From positions 18,328 through 82,327 of the forward strand of contig NZ_JBAKHX010000035.1 in assembly GCF_036906915.1 (NCBI RefSeq): a stretch of DNA of 64,000 nt. Reading direction: 5' to 3'. Below, one piece after another: positions 16,399 through 25,900 of the stretch. The stretch is from Phytohabitans sp036906915. Lineage in GTDB: Bacteria > Actinomycetota > Actinomycetes > Mycobacteriales > Micromonosporaceae. Under the pieces are notes generated by a model that was given only the letters and a program-made list of their open reading frames with translations, made no database searches and was not told where the DNA came from. The number at the start of each line of letters is the position of its first letter. Position 1 is the stretch's first letter. A program made the position numbers and the translations under genes.

Positions 16399-17309
16399 TC
16401 GAGTTGGCTATCGTCACGGTGCTGTACCGGTCGAGCGAGATGCTCGCCGAGACGCTGCCGACCTGGGTCCGCGCCGCCGAGGGGCTGCCGGTGCGGTTCG
16501 TCTTCGCCGACAACGGGCCCGCGGACGGCTGCGACAAGGTCGTCGCGGACTGCCTCGACGAGAGTGCTTACGCCTACCTGCCCGACGCCTCGAACCCGGG
16601 TTTCGCCGCCGCCTGCAACCGAGCGGTCGACGTCGTGGAGGCCAGCCACGTGCTGTTGCTGAACCCAGACGTGTGGCTGCCCGACGGCTCGCTGGACCGG
16701 ATCCTGTCCGCCATCCGCGAGGCGCCGGACGCGCCGATCGCGGTCGGCCTGGCGATGCACGGAAACAAGTACGCCGGCATCGACGTGCACCCGATATCGC
16801 TCTTCATCGACCGGCTCGCGGCGGCGAACCGGGGCCCGCTCGGACCTTCGGGTGGCGCCGCGGTGTTCCCCGTCGAGTTGTACCGGCGGTTCGACGGGCT
16901 CTTCGCCCACCTCTTCGCCTGGGGCGAGGACGCCGACCTGGCCTACCGCCTGTACGCCGCCGGTGTTCGCACCCGGGTGCTGCCCTTGGCGCTGCCGCAT
17001 CACGGCGGCCACAGCGTCGGCGCCGACCCGGCCCTGCTGGGCTTCCGAGCCTTCCTGCTCGCCCGCAACCGCCTCCTCGTGGCGGCGCGGACGTTCTCGG
17101 GCCCGCTGACCGTCTTCGCCGTACCGCTCATAGCGCTCGCACATCTCGCGCTGGCCCTGCGGCGGGCCCGCCAAGGGCTGCTGCGGCCGTTCCTGCGCGG
17201 CGTGGGCCGAGGGCTGCTGGAGGCGCCGCGCGCCCGCCGGCAGTGGCGCGGCGCACGGTTCGGCATCCGTACCCTCGCCGGCTACCTACGCACCAGGAGC
17301 GCGCGATGA
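16395..17309 (+). CDS. Family 2 glycosyltransferase with C-terminal hydrophobic segment
   Basis: Repeat-unit glycosyltransferase of 304 residues. GT2 landmarks: VIELAIVTVLYRSSEMLAETL, RFVFADNGPADG, SNPGFAAACNRAVDVVEASHVLLLNPDVWLPDGSL (NPD as the DxD-like metal site) and FAWGEDADLAYRLYAAGVRTRVLP with the catalytic ED pair. A hydrophobic stretch (LTVFAVPLIALAHLALAL) near residue 245 probably associates with the membrane, and a basic tail follows. The start is GTG within GTGA, overlapping the polymerase stop; the end overlaps the next gene by ATGA. Confidence 0.9.
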   Translation: MIELAIVTVLYRSSEMLAETLPTWVRAAEGLPVRFVFADNGPADGCDKVVADCLDESAYAYLPDASNPGFAAACNRAVDVVEASHVLLLNPDVWLPDGSLDRILSAIREAPDAPIAVGLAMHGNKYAGIDVHPISLFIDRLAAANRGPLGPSGGAAVFPVELYRRFDGLFAHLFAWGEDADLAYRLYAAGVRTRVLPLALPHHGGHSVGADPALLGFRAFLLARNRLLVAARTFSGPLTVFAVPLIALAHLALALRRARQGLLRPFLRGVGRGLLEAPRARRQWRGARFGIRTLAGYLRTRSAR

Positions 17310-18148
17310 CCCAGCCACGGTGGAGCGTCGTCACGGTCACGTACAACTCCGCGGACACGCTGCGGCGGTGCTGGGGCGACCCGAGCAAGCCGTACGACTG
17401 GATCGTCGTCGACAACGCCTCTGTGGACGGTTCCGCCGAGGCCGCCGAGGAACTCGGGGCGCGGGTCATCCGGCTGCCCGAAAATGTCGGCTTCTCCAAG
17501 GCCAACAACGCCGGCCTGCGGGAGTCCACAAGCGACTACGTGCTCTTCGCCAACCCCGACCTGCGGGTGCGCCCGGACGGGATGGGCCCGCTGGCGGCCC
17601 ACCTCGACCTGCACGGCGGGCTGGTCGCACCGCAACTGCTCTCGTCGACCGGTGCCGTACAGCCGAACGGTCGCGGCTTCCCGTACGCCACCGCCAAGCT
17701 CGGCAACCGCAAGATGTGGCCCCTGTCGAAACTGCACGCCGGATACCGGCTGACCGCCGCACCGGGCGAGGCAGTCTGGGTGGCCTGGGTGATGGGCGCG
17801 GCCGTGGCGGCGCGGCGGGCCGACTTCCTGGCGATCGGCGGCTGGAACGAGCGGTTCTTCCTCTACTACGAGGACCACGAGGTGGGGCTGCGCGCCTGGC
17901 GTCACGGCCAGCCGGTGGCGGTGCTCGGCGACGTCCGGTGGACCCACGACTGGGCGCGCGCGACCAACTCGCTGCGCTGGTCGAGGGCGCACACGCTGGA
18001 GGTCAGGGCGGCGCGTACGTTCTTCGGCATGTTCCCGGAGTTCCTGGTGGGGTTGCCGCCCGCGCGGCGCCGGCACGCGCTCGCGGCGCGGCTCGTCGGC
18101 ACGCCGGTCACCGCGACCCCGGTGACCGCCACCGGAGCCCACAGATGA
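17306..18148 (+). CDS. Family 2 glycosyltransferase
   Basis: Third GT2 enzyme of the locus, 280 residues. Visible landmarks: WSVVTVTYNSADTLRRCW, DWIVVDNASVDGSAEAAEELGARVIRL, ENVGFSKANNAGLRESTSDYVLFANPDLRV and GWNERFFLYYEDHEVGLRAWRHG, which carry the nucleotide-binding, NPD metal and ED catalytic elements. The C-terminal TPVTATPVTATG is a short tandem repeat in the final codons. ATGA overlaps occur at both ends, so it is strictly coupled with its neighbours. Confidence 0.9.
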   Translation: MTQPRWSVVTVTYNSADTLRRCWGDPSKPYDWIVVDNASVDGSAEAAEELGARVIRLPENVGFSKANNAGLRESTSDYVLFANPDLRVRPDGMGPLAAHLDLHGGLVAPQLLSSTGAVQPNGRGFPYATAKLGNRKMWPLSKLHAGYRLTAAPGEAVWVAWVMGAAVAARRADFLAIGGWNERFFLYYEDHEVGLRAWRHGQPVAVLGDVRWTHDWARATNSLRWSRAHTLEVRAARTFFGMFPEFLVGLPPARRRHALAARLVGTPVTATPVTATGAHR

Positions 18149-20064
18149 CCATGACCAAGCCGACCGATCCACCCGTCACGGTCGACGAAGGGCGGCCGGA
18201 GCCGAAGGCTCGGGTTCGGCTGCGCCTGCCGCGTCCCGTCCGGCCGCCGTGGCCCGCGCTCGCGGGGCTCGCCGCCGCCGTCGCGCTCGGCGGTTCCCAG
18301 GGCGCCAGTGTGCCGCGCGCCGGCCTTGACGGGAGCTGGATCACCGCGATCAACATCGCCGCCCTGGACAACTGGCGGTTCGGCGAGGACGTGCTGTTCA
18401 CGTACGGGCCGTGGGGCTTCGTGGAGCGTCCGCTGATCGTCGACGCGCCCCAGTACACGCTGGGGTTGCTCTTCGTGGCGGCCGCCACCGCGGCGATGTA
18501 CGTCGCCGGGTACATCTGCCTGCGCCGGACCTGGCGCCCTGCGGTGGCCGCGCCGGTGGCCTTCGCCCTGACCCTCTGCACGCCATCGAGCGACCCCGGC
18601 CTGCGCCTGCTGTGCGCGAGCCTGGTGTTCGCCGCGCTGGCGATCGAGCGCCAGGCGGCGCTCGCGACGCGGTCCGCCGGATGGCGCGATGCCTGGCCCA
18701 CGGCGGCGCTCGCCGGTTTCGCGGCGCTGATGACACAGGTGAAGTTCTCCGAGGGAGTGGCGATCCTCGCTCTCGCCGGGATCGTCGCGATCACGGTGCG
18801 CTCGTGGCGAGCGCTGGCCTGGCAGGCCGGCGCGGGAGTGGGGGCTTTCCTCGTCGTGCTGCTGCTCGGATGGCTCGCCGCCGGCCAGCCGCTGGGCAAT
18901 CTCGGGCCGTGGCTGCGCGACTCGTGGCGGGTGGCGAGCGGGTACCAGGAGGCGATGACCCGCGAGCAACCGGACAACGTGCTCGGCTACGTGCTCGCGG
19001 CGGTGCTGGCGCTGGTCGCGATCGTGGTCGGCGTGCGCGCGGCCAGGCACCGGGGCGTGGCCGCCGCCGGCTCGATGCTCTTCGTGGTGGCACTGCTGGA
19101 GTTCGGGTTCAAGCACGGGTTCACCCGGCACGACGTCGGCCACGAGGCGACATTCTTCGTCATCACGGGTTTCCTGCTGCTCGCGCTCGCCAGCCACGCC
19201 AGGCGGCCGGTCGCGGTGCTCGTCACCGGCGCGCTCGCGTTCGCGCTGGTGCCGCGCGATATCCAGCAGTTCGACCCGCTCGCCGCCCGCGACCGGTGGC
19301 GCACCTCGGTCGAGGCGCTGCTCAACGACGAGTACCGGGCCGATCTGCTCGCCAGCGCCAAGCGGGGCACCCGAGCCCAGTACCAGCTGCCGGAGAGCAT
19401 GGTGGCCGCCACCGTCGGGCACCCAGTCAGCGTCGACCCATGGGAGGCGACGCTGCCGTGGACGTACTCGATGGACTGGCGCCCGGTGCCCGTCTTCCAG
19501 GCGTACTCGGCCTACACGCCGGAACTCGACGAGCTGAACGCCCGCGCGATTGTGGCCGCACCCGCCGACCAGATCGTGCTGCGCGAAGACCGGGAGGCTT
19601 TCGACGGTCGCAACGCGCGCTGGGAGACGCCGCGCTACCTGCTCGCGCTGGCCTGCAACTACACGCCGGGCACGAGCGCCGGCCGCTGGTCGACGCTGCA
19701 CCACGGCGCCGACCGGTGCGCGGCGCCGAGCACCGTCGAGACCCGCGAGGTCGCGGCCGGTGAGGTCGTCTCCACACCGACCGTGGGGGAGGGCGAGATC
19801 CTCGTGGCGCGGTTCACGCCAGAGCCGGACGGCCTGCTAATGGCGCTGGGCAACGCCGTGCTCAAGGACTGGACGCCGCTTTTGGCCACGACCGAGCAAG
19901 GTCGCTTCCGGGTACCGGAGGCGCTGGCGACCGGGCCGCTCATGGTGTCGTTTCCGACGGAACTGGGCTGGGCGGCACCGTTCGACGGCTTCCACTACAA
20001 GCGGTTGGGCTTCAACCGCCCGGGCACGTTGGAATTCCAGGTCGTGCGCGTCTCGCAGCCCTAG
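18145..20064 (+). CDS. Large polytopic membrane protein of the polysaccharide locus
   Basis: The 639-residue protein was not matched to a named family. It has a charged N-terminal tail, then about 9-10 hydrophobic helices between residues 30 and 380, and a hydrophilic C-terminal domain of about 250 residues that should face outside. The loop after the first helix carries LDGSWITAINIAALDNWRFGEDVLFTYGPWGF, reminiscent of the first extracytoplasmic loop of GT-C glycosyltransferases, where an acidic residue is catalytic. The layout (GT-C-like membrane half plus exported domain) suggests a polyprenyl-phosphate-sugar-dependent transferase modifying the polymer, but that is inference. It is the last gene of the coupled rightward operon and overlaps the convergent gene by 4 nt. 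Confidence 0.75.
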   Translation: MTMTKPTDPPVTVDEGRPEPKARVRLRLPRPVRPPWPALAGLAAAVALGGSQGASVPRAGLDGSWITAINIAALDNWRFGEDVLFTYGPWGFVERPLIVDAPQYTLGLLFVAAATAAMYVAGYICLRRTWRPAVAAPVAFALTLCTPSSDPGLRLLCASLVFAALAIERQAALATRSAGWRDAWPTAALAGFAALMTQVKFSEGVAILALAGIVAITVRSWRALAWQAGAGVGAFLVVLLLGWLAAGQPLGNLGPWLRDSWRVASGYQEAMTREQPDNVLGYVLAAVLALVAIVVGVRAARHRGVAAAGSMLFVVALLEFGFKHGFTRHDVGHEATFFVITGFLLLALASHARRPVAVLVTGALAFALVPRDIQQFDPLAARDRWRTSVEALLNDEYRADLLASAKRGTRAQYQLPESMVAATVGHPVSVDPWEATLPWTYSMDWRPVPVFQAYSAYTPELDELNARAIVAAPADQIVLREDREAFDGRNARWETPRYLLALACNYTPGTSAGRWSTLHHGADRCAAPSTVETREVAAGEVVSTPTVGEGEILVARFTPEPDGLLMALGNAVLKDWTPLLATTEQGRFRVPEALATGPLMVSFPTELGWAAPFDGFHYKRLGFNRPGTLEFQVVRVSQP

Positions 20065-21626
20065 AAGAGCGCGCCCACCCGGACCGAGTTGGCGACCTTG
20101 CGCAGCACGTCGGCCTGGTCGACCGGCGATGTCATGCGGAAGACGAGCTGGCGGTCAACGGCTCCGTCCGGAGTGCTGCGCCAGTACGCGACGATGACCA
20201 GGCCGTAGCGGGCCGCGCCGTCGATCTGGTCGGTCTCGGCGTACGCGGCGAGCCGGGACGCGCGGTTCCACCGCAGGCCCCAGGCCTCCTCAGCCTTGCG
20301 CATCTCGATCCGCTGGCTTTCGTCGCAGGACGCCGGGCAGGCGCGGACGACCACCTCGCCGCCGATCTGCGGGTTCGTGCCCGGAGACACCCCGCAGTCG
20401 TACTTGGCGAAGCCCTCGCCGGTGCCGTTGCGCACGCATTGCCAGTTGTCGGGGGCGGTGAAGTCGAAGCCGATGCCCGGAAGGCTCAGCCGCTGCACCT
20501 TGTCGACGCCGGTGAACTTCGGCCAGTCGGTGTTCCAGTTACCGGGGTTGGGCGGCTCGACGCCGGGGCTGAGCGGCGACGAGGCGGGCATGGGCGCGGG
20601 CGCCGTGCTCTTTGTCGGCGAGGCCTCCGGATCGCCGCCGCCCAACTGGAGCGCGGCCAACGTGCCACCACCGGCGAGCAGCAGCACGATGACCACCGCG
20701 AGCCCGACCCATAGGCCCGTTCGCCGGCGGCGCGGAGCGGGAGGCGCCGCACCGGGCCCCGGGTAGTAGGTGTCGTACGGGGACCGGCCGGTGGTGGGCG
20801 GCAGGGGTCCGAGCGCGGGGGACGCCTGCCCGCCAGCGGGGGAGATCAGGTCGGCGACGGGCGACATCGGCCCGAGTACCGGCGACTGCGGCACGCCCGA
20901 GACGGAGTGCGGCGGCACCGATACCGAATTCGGAGGCACCGAAACGGAGTGCGGAGGCACCGAAACGGAGTGCGGAGGCACCGAAACGGAGTGCGGAGGC
21001 CCAGAGATCGAGTCCGGTGGCAGGTCGGGCGGCACGGAGATCGGCTGCGGCGGACCCGAGATCGGCTGCGCCGGAACCGACGCCGGCTGGGGTGGGCCCG
21101 CGGCCCACGGGTTGATCGGAATGGCCGAGGGCTGGCTGAGATGCGGGGTGGGCTGGGTGGTCTCGGGGTCGGGAAACTCGACCGCATGCGGTTCGGCGCC
21201 GTTCGGCGACTGTAGGACTGTCGTGGGCTCCTCGAAGGGCGGTTGCTCTGCCAGCTCGGCCGGCTGCTGCGCCGTCGGGGTCACCGGCGCGGCGGGCGCG
21301 CCAAAATCTGGCGGCACCGGCTGGTAGGTGACGCCCAGCGCGAGGAACACGTGCTCGGCGCCCGGCCCGCCCTCCGAGGCGCAGGCCACCCAGGGCGCCG
21401 GCGCCGCGAAGTCCGTGTACAGCACCCGGGGCCCGCCGGCCTGCGGCTGGGCAAACCCGTTCGCCGCGGCGGCGAACGCGTCACGCCAGCGCTGGTCGAG
21501 GGCCACGGAGGCGTCGAGCACGGCGACGGTCAGCGACCGGCCCTCCGCGTCGACGGCCGACCAGACACTGCCGACCTGAGACGACCCGAGCGCCTCGATC
21601 AGCCGGTATGGACTGTCTGGCTGCAT
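20061..21626 (-). CDS. Membrane protein with degenerate kinase N-lobe and proline-rich repeats
   Basis: The 521-residue protein begins like a Ser/Thr kinase N-lobe (YRLIEALGSSQVGSVWSAVDAEGRSLTVAVLD). The glycine loop is altered and the VAxK lysine is replaced (VAVL), and no C-lobe with HRD/DFG follows. A Pro/Ser/Val-rich linker of about 200 residues with a 7-residue repeat (PPHSVSV) leads to one transmembrane helix (GLWVGLAVVIVLLLAGGGTLAALQL). An exported domain of about 150 residues with four cysteines follows. The topology parallels PknB-like sensor kinases with the catalytic part lost, so a scaffold or sensor role is possible. A strong GGGAGG-containing site precedes the ATG. Convergent with the polysaccharide operon. 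Confidence 0.8.
   Translation of the reverse strand: MQPDSPYRLIEALGSSQVGSVWSAVDAEGRSLTVAVLDASVALDQRWRDAFAAAANGFAQPQAGGPRVLYTDFAAPAPWVACASEGGPGAEHVFLALGVTYQPVPPDFGAPAAPVTPTAQQPAELAEQPPFEEPTTVLQSPNGAEPHAVEFPDPETTQPTPHLSQPSAIPINPWAAGPPQPASVPAQPISGPPQPISVPPDLPPDSISGPPHSVSVPPHSVSVPPHSVSVPPNSVSVPPHSVSGVPQSPVLGPMSPVADLISPAGGQASPALGPLPPTTGRSPYDTYYPGPGAAPPAPRRRRTGLWVGLAVVIVLLLAGGGTLAALQLGGGDPEASPTKSTAPAPMPASSPLSPGVEPPNPGNWNTDWPKFTGVDKVQRLSLPGIGFDFTAPDNWQCVRNGTGEGFAKYDCGVSPGTNPQIGGEVVVRACPASCDESQRIEMRKAEEAWGLRWNRASRLAAYAETDQIDGAARYGLVIVAYWRSTPDGAVDRQLVFRMTSPVDQADVLRKVANSVRVGALF
20899..21003. repeat. Five 21-bp tandem repeats inside the pseudokinase-like gene
   Basis: Units of the form GAAACGGAGTGCGGAGGCACC occur five times in a row, three of them near identical (20941-21003) and two diverged (20899-20940). 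The period is a multiple of three, so each unit encodes one copy of PPHSVSV on the minus strand. Such arrays can change copy number and so alter linker length. Confidence 0.9.
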
Positions 21627-21700
21627 CTCCCCAACCTCCCGCTCTCCCTGCGGATACTACTGAGGCCAGGCTCGTGATCCGCATGGCCCTGCCGGCATAT

Positions 21701-22894
21701 TCAGGGCAAATGCCGCACCGCGTCCGGGCGTGGTGCCGATTGGGGCGTGAGGAGTGGCACGGTGATGCCCGCCAGCGCGAAAACACTCGCCAGTGCGGCC
21801 CAGCCGAGCAGGCCGCCGTCGAGCACCGCGACGGTCAGCAGCGCCGGGCCCGCCGCGCGCGCCAGCCCTGTCATGAGCTGGCTCACGCCCTGGTACTGCC
21901 CGATCGCGTGTGGCGCGGCCAACTCGTACGACAGCCCGGCCGCGGCGGTCGCGTGCAGCAGGTCACCGATCGTGTAGAGCGCGGTCGTCAACAGGAGCAC
22001 CACGACGGCTGTACCGGTCGACATGCCGCCGGTGGCCGCGTAGAGCAGCATCGCGGCGGCGAGCAGGAAGCCCGCGCGGCGCATCGCTTGTCCAGCGTGG
22101 ACGGCGCTGCCCACGGCGCGGCTCGCGCGCACGGCGAGCAGGATCGTCAGGGCGGTGTTCACGACGAGCACCGCGGAGATGGCGACTCGGGGCGCCTGCG
22201 TCTGCGTCGCTATCCACAGTGGCAGGACGAGCCTCAACACCACCTCGTGCAGCGACATGACGGCCGACGCGGCGGTCACCGCCAGAAACGGCCGGTCCCG
22301 CAGGGCTTCCCAGCGCCGGGCGCGCGGCGCCTCCGGGGCGGGAACTTGAGCCGGTAGCCGCAGGAGGAGAGCGGCCGAGATCAGGTACGTCGTCGCGTTC
22401 CCGGCGACCAGCAGGGCGTACCCGGTGCGGGTGTCCGCGACGAGCGCGAGCGCCGCCAGCGCGGCGCCGACACTGATGCCGACGTTGGCGACGGCCCGCA
22501 GCATGGCGAAGACCCGCACCCGGTCAGCCGGGCCGGCGACCGCGGCGATCAGCGCCGCCCGGAGCGTGAGGCTGCCCGCGACCAGCAGCGCGTCGACGAT
22601 CGCGACCACCAGGAACGCGGGGAACGATCGGACCAGCAGGTACGACGCGGCGACTGCGGCCTGGAGCACCTGCACGACGATCCGCAGGGTTCGCGGATCG
22701 CGCCGGTCGGCGAGGTGCCCCAGTGGCACGGTGGCGCACAGCCCGGCGAACCCGGCGATGGTCAGCCCCAGCCCCACCTCCGCGGGGGAGAGGCCGACGC
22801 CGCGCGTGAGAAACATCGCGGACCCGGCCAACCACAGCCCGAGGCCGACGGTGTTGGCCAGGGTCGCGGCGGCCAGCGTCCGCGCGTACTCCAC
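21701..22894 (-). CDS. MFS transporter
   Basis: Proton-coupled transporter or efflux pump of 397 residues with 12 predicted helices. The motif A equivalent lies between helices 2 and 3 (VPLGHLADRRDPRTLRI, with the GxLaDRxGrR pattern). The N-terminal half is ANTVGLGLWLAGSAMFLTRGVGLSP, like MdtH-type drug exporters. GTG start. It lies 48 nt downstream of the GH2 beta-galactosidase stop on the same strand and could be co-transcribed with it, but the fold does not point to sugar uptake. Substrate unknown. Confidence 0.88.
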   Translation of the reverse strand: MEYARTLAAATLANTVGLGLWLAGSAMFLTRGVGLSPAEVGLGLTIAGFAGLCATVPLGHLADRRDPRTLRIVVQVLQAAVAASYLLVRSFPAFLVVAIVDALLVAGSLTLRAALIAAVAGPADRVRVFAMLRAVANVGISVGAALAALALVADTRTGYALLVAGNATTYLISAALLLRLPAQVPAPEAPRARRWEALRDRPFLAVTAASAVMSLHEVVLRLVLPLWIATQTQAPRVAISAVLVVNTALTILLAVRASRAVGSAVHAGQAMRRAGFLLAAAMLLYAATGGMSTGTAVVVLLLTTALYTIGDLLHATAAAGLSYELAAPHAIGQYQGVSQLMTGLARAAGPALLTVAVLDGGLLGWAALASVFALAGITVPLLTPQSAPRPDAVRHLP

Positions 22895-22942
22895 CGCGCC
22901 ACCGTAAACGCCCGATCTAAAGCCCGCGCGGGATGCCGCCCG

Positions 22943-25900
22943 CTAGGGCGTGCAGAGCAGGCGGGCGGCGGCCCAGTCGGCGTGGTCGGCGCCGTTGCCG
23001 TTGCCGCCGTCGGTCACCCGCAGCTCCAGATGGCTGCCACCGGTCACGTCCGCGACGATGGGCTCCGCGCCTGCCGAGCCGGTCAGCACGCTGCTCGCGG
23101 CGCGCCGCTCGCCGTCGACCCATACCTCGAACCCGACCGAGCCGCTGTTGCCCATCTCGTCGTCGACGCCCACGTCGGCGCGGAACGACGTGCAGCCGGC
23201 CGGGATGTCGACCACGACGCGGGAGGTCGCGTGCGCGCCGATGCCCTTCTCGTACACGACGCCGCCGATGGTGAGCGGCCGGCCATCGCCGGCGGGCTGC
23301 TCGGCGTTGCTCTGGTCGCGTTCGACCGGGCCCCAGCCGTTCTCGGCGACCAGGAACGGCAGGTCGCTCACCCACTGCCCGCCCGCCGGTAGCGGGGCGC
23401 GCACGGTCGCGGTCGCGTCGACGCTCACCGGGAAGCCGTTCGACCGCGCGGTGACGGTGGCGGTGAGGCTATAGGACCCGAAGTCGGTGGACGAAGGGGC
23501 GGTCACCGTGAATTCCGTTTGGCCAACGCGCGTGACGGCCCAACCCTCCGGCGCGGCCAGCGCGACCGCCACGTCATCGAGGGAGCAGCGCTCGGTGACG
23601 GTGACGGTGACGGGGTGCGGCACGCCGGGGCGGATCTGCCCGTCCGTCGTCACGGCGACGTCCGGCGGGCAGGGCGCCGGCGCGCGGGAGTCGACCACGC
23701 CGTCGGCCCGCACCTCGTCGCGCGTCAAGGGCCGCAACACCAAGGTGTACGCGTGCGTGCGGGTCGGCGACACCCGGTACTCGCTGAGCACCGAGTTGGG
23801 TGTCTCACCCATGCCCGTCTCGCCGGCCGCCGCGTGCAAAGTGACCCAGCCGTCGTTGCGCACCAGCGGGAGCTGGAAGTCGTACTCGGCGCGGGCCAGC
23901 TCGTCGTACGGTGTCACGCTCACGTCGATGTCGCCACCGACGAGGAGGCCGCCGCGCCCGTTGTGTAGGGTCGCCCACCGCGCGCCGGTGTGGTTGCCGT
24001 ACGCCTGCGGCCGCGAGTACCGCACGTACTCCTTGTCGACGGTGGTGCGCCAGACGCCGGTGAACGCGCCGCTCGACCGGTCGTTGTACGTCTCATGTGG
24101 ACCCTTACCGTAGTACGCGAACTGGCGCATCGTGTCGGGCACTTGGATCTGCACGCCGACCCGGGGCAGGTACGGCAGCCGGCTCGCGCCCGATCCGCGC
24201 GGCGTGACCCGGTGGTCCAGTGTGATCGTGCCGCGGCCGTCGATCCGGTACCGCATCACCTGTTCGATCTCGAAGGTGGCCGAGCCGCGAGCGACGCTCT
24301 TCACCTCCACGACGGCTGAGTTGTCCACCGTGGACGATGTCACGCCTGTGACCGAGGTCTGGAGCCGGTCGAGGCCGAGCTGGTGCCAGATCTCCCGGTC
24401 GGCGGTGCCCCAGCCGTACGTCTCGTTGCTCGTCGGTGGCCGGTACACATCGAGCTGCGGGCCGGCGCGCAGCAGCTCGCGGCCGCCCGAGGTCATCGAG
24501 TGGAGCGTGCCGGTGGCGGTGTCGAATCGGTACGTCCAGCCCTTGCCGGAGACCACGATCGCCGAGGCGTCGCTGGCGAGCCGGGGACCGGCCGCCGGAG
24601 CGGGGCGCGAGACGCCGGGCACCACGCGCCCGCCCGCGTCAAACTCGTCCCAGCCGTACCGGAGCCCGTCGTCGCCGACGGCCTCGATCTGGAGCCGGCG
24701 GGCGCGGTCGTGCCGGTTGGTCGACGGCGTGGGGATGTCCAGCGTCACGGTCTCGCCGGGGGAGAGGCGCACGCGCCGGCCGCCCTCGCGCAGGGTGCGG
24801 TCGACCTCGAGGAGCTTCCAGCGCAGTGTCGTGTCGAGCGCGCCAGCCGTCTGTTCATTGTGGACGCTGATACGGCCGCCGGCGGCGCGGCTGAACCGGA
24901 TCGGGGCGTGCGCCCATGCCACCTCGACGGTCTCAGGCTGGAGGTACCGGTCGGTGCCGACCAGGCCATCGGTGCCGGACAGGCTGATGCCGAGGCTGTC
25001 GAAGTCGCCCTGCCGCTCGACGCGGTCGAAGTCGAGGGCCAGCGCCGGTGATGGTGGCGAGGCCGTGGGTGGGACCGCCGCGCCGTACACCCGGACCCAG
25101 TCGACCGAGCCACGGGCGAGCCGGGTGCGCAGGTCGTCCTGCTGGGTCTCGGCGTTACGCCCGACGTTGACCTCGTAGAGGCCGGGGTCCAGGGGGCCGG
25201 TGCGGGCGGCGGTGGCCACCTCGGTACCGTCGACGTACAGCCGCAGCGCGGCCCCGTCGTACACGCCGGTGACCCGGTGCCACGCGTCGTACCAGTCGGC
25301 GGGCACCGGCGCGGTGACCGTGGCGAAGCCAGCGTCCGTGGTAACGCCGAACTCCAGCGTGGTCCGGTCGCGCATCTGGAGGGCGTACGCGCGGCCCTTG
25401 GTGACGATCGGGAAGCTGCCAGCCCACTCGCCGGGTCGCACCCGCGCGTCCAGCGTCACCGCGGTCCCCGTGAAATCCAGTCGCGGATCGCGGAATGTGC
25501 TGACGAAGTCGTCCAGACTGGACAGTTCAAGCTGGCCGGACGCCACGGTGGGCTTGCCGACGAGGAACGCCTGGATGCCGCCCGGAGACGAGTCCGGCGT
25601 GAGGTACAGCGGCTGCCGCAGGTTGGCCTCCGCCCAGTCCCAGATGAACCCGCCCTGCAACGACGGGTACTGCCGGACCAGCGCCCAGAAGCGGTCGAAG
25701 TTGCCGACGCTGTTGCCCATCGCGTGGGCGTACTCGCCGAAGACGATCGGGCGGGTGGCGGTGCGGCCGATCGACTCGACGTATCCGGGGGTCGGGTAGC
25801 GCGGCCCCCAGACGTCGGCGAACGGCGCGTCGCCGTTGGGGCTGTTGGACTGGTGGTACAGCAGCCGGGTCGGCTCGTTGGCGTCAGCCCACGTGGCCAT

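Noticed and set aside
20899..21003. Tandem repeats as a possible CRISPR array
   Set aside because: Units are 21 bp with no spacers and encode an in-frame peptide repeat in a real gene.
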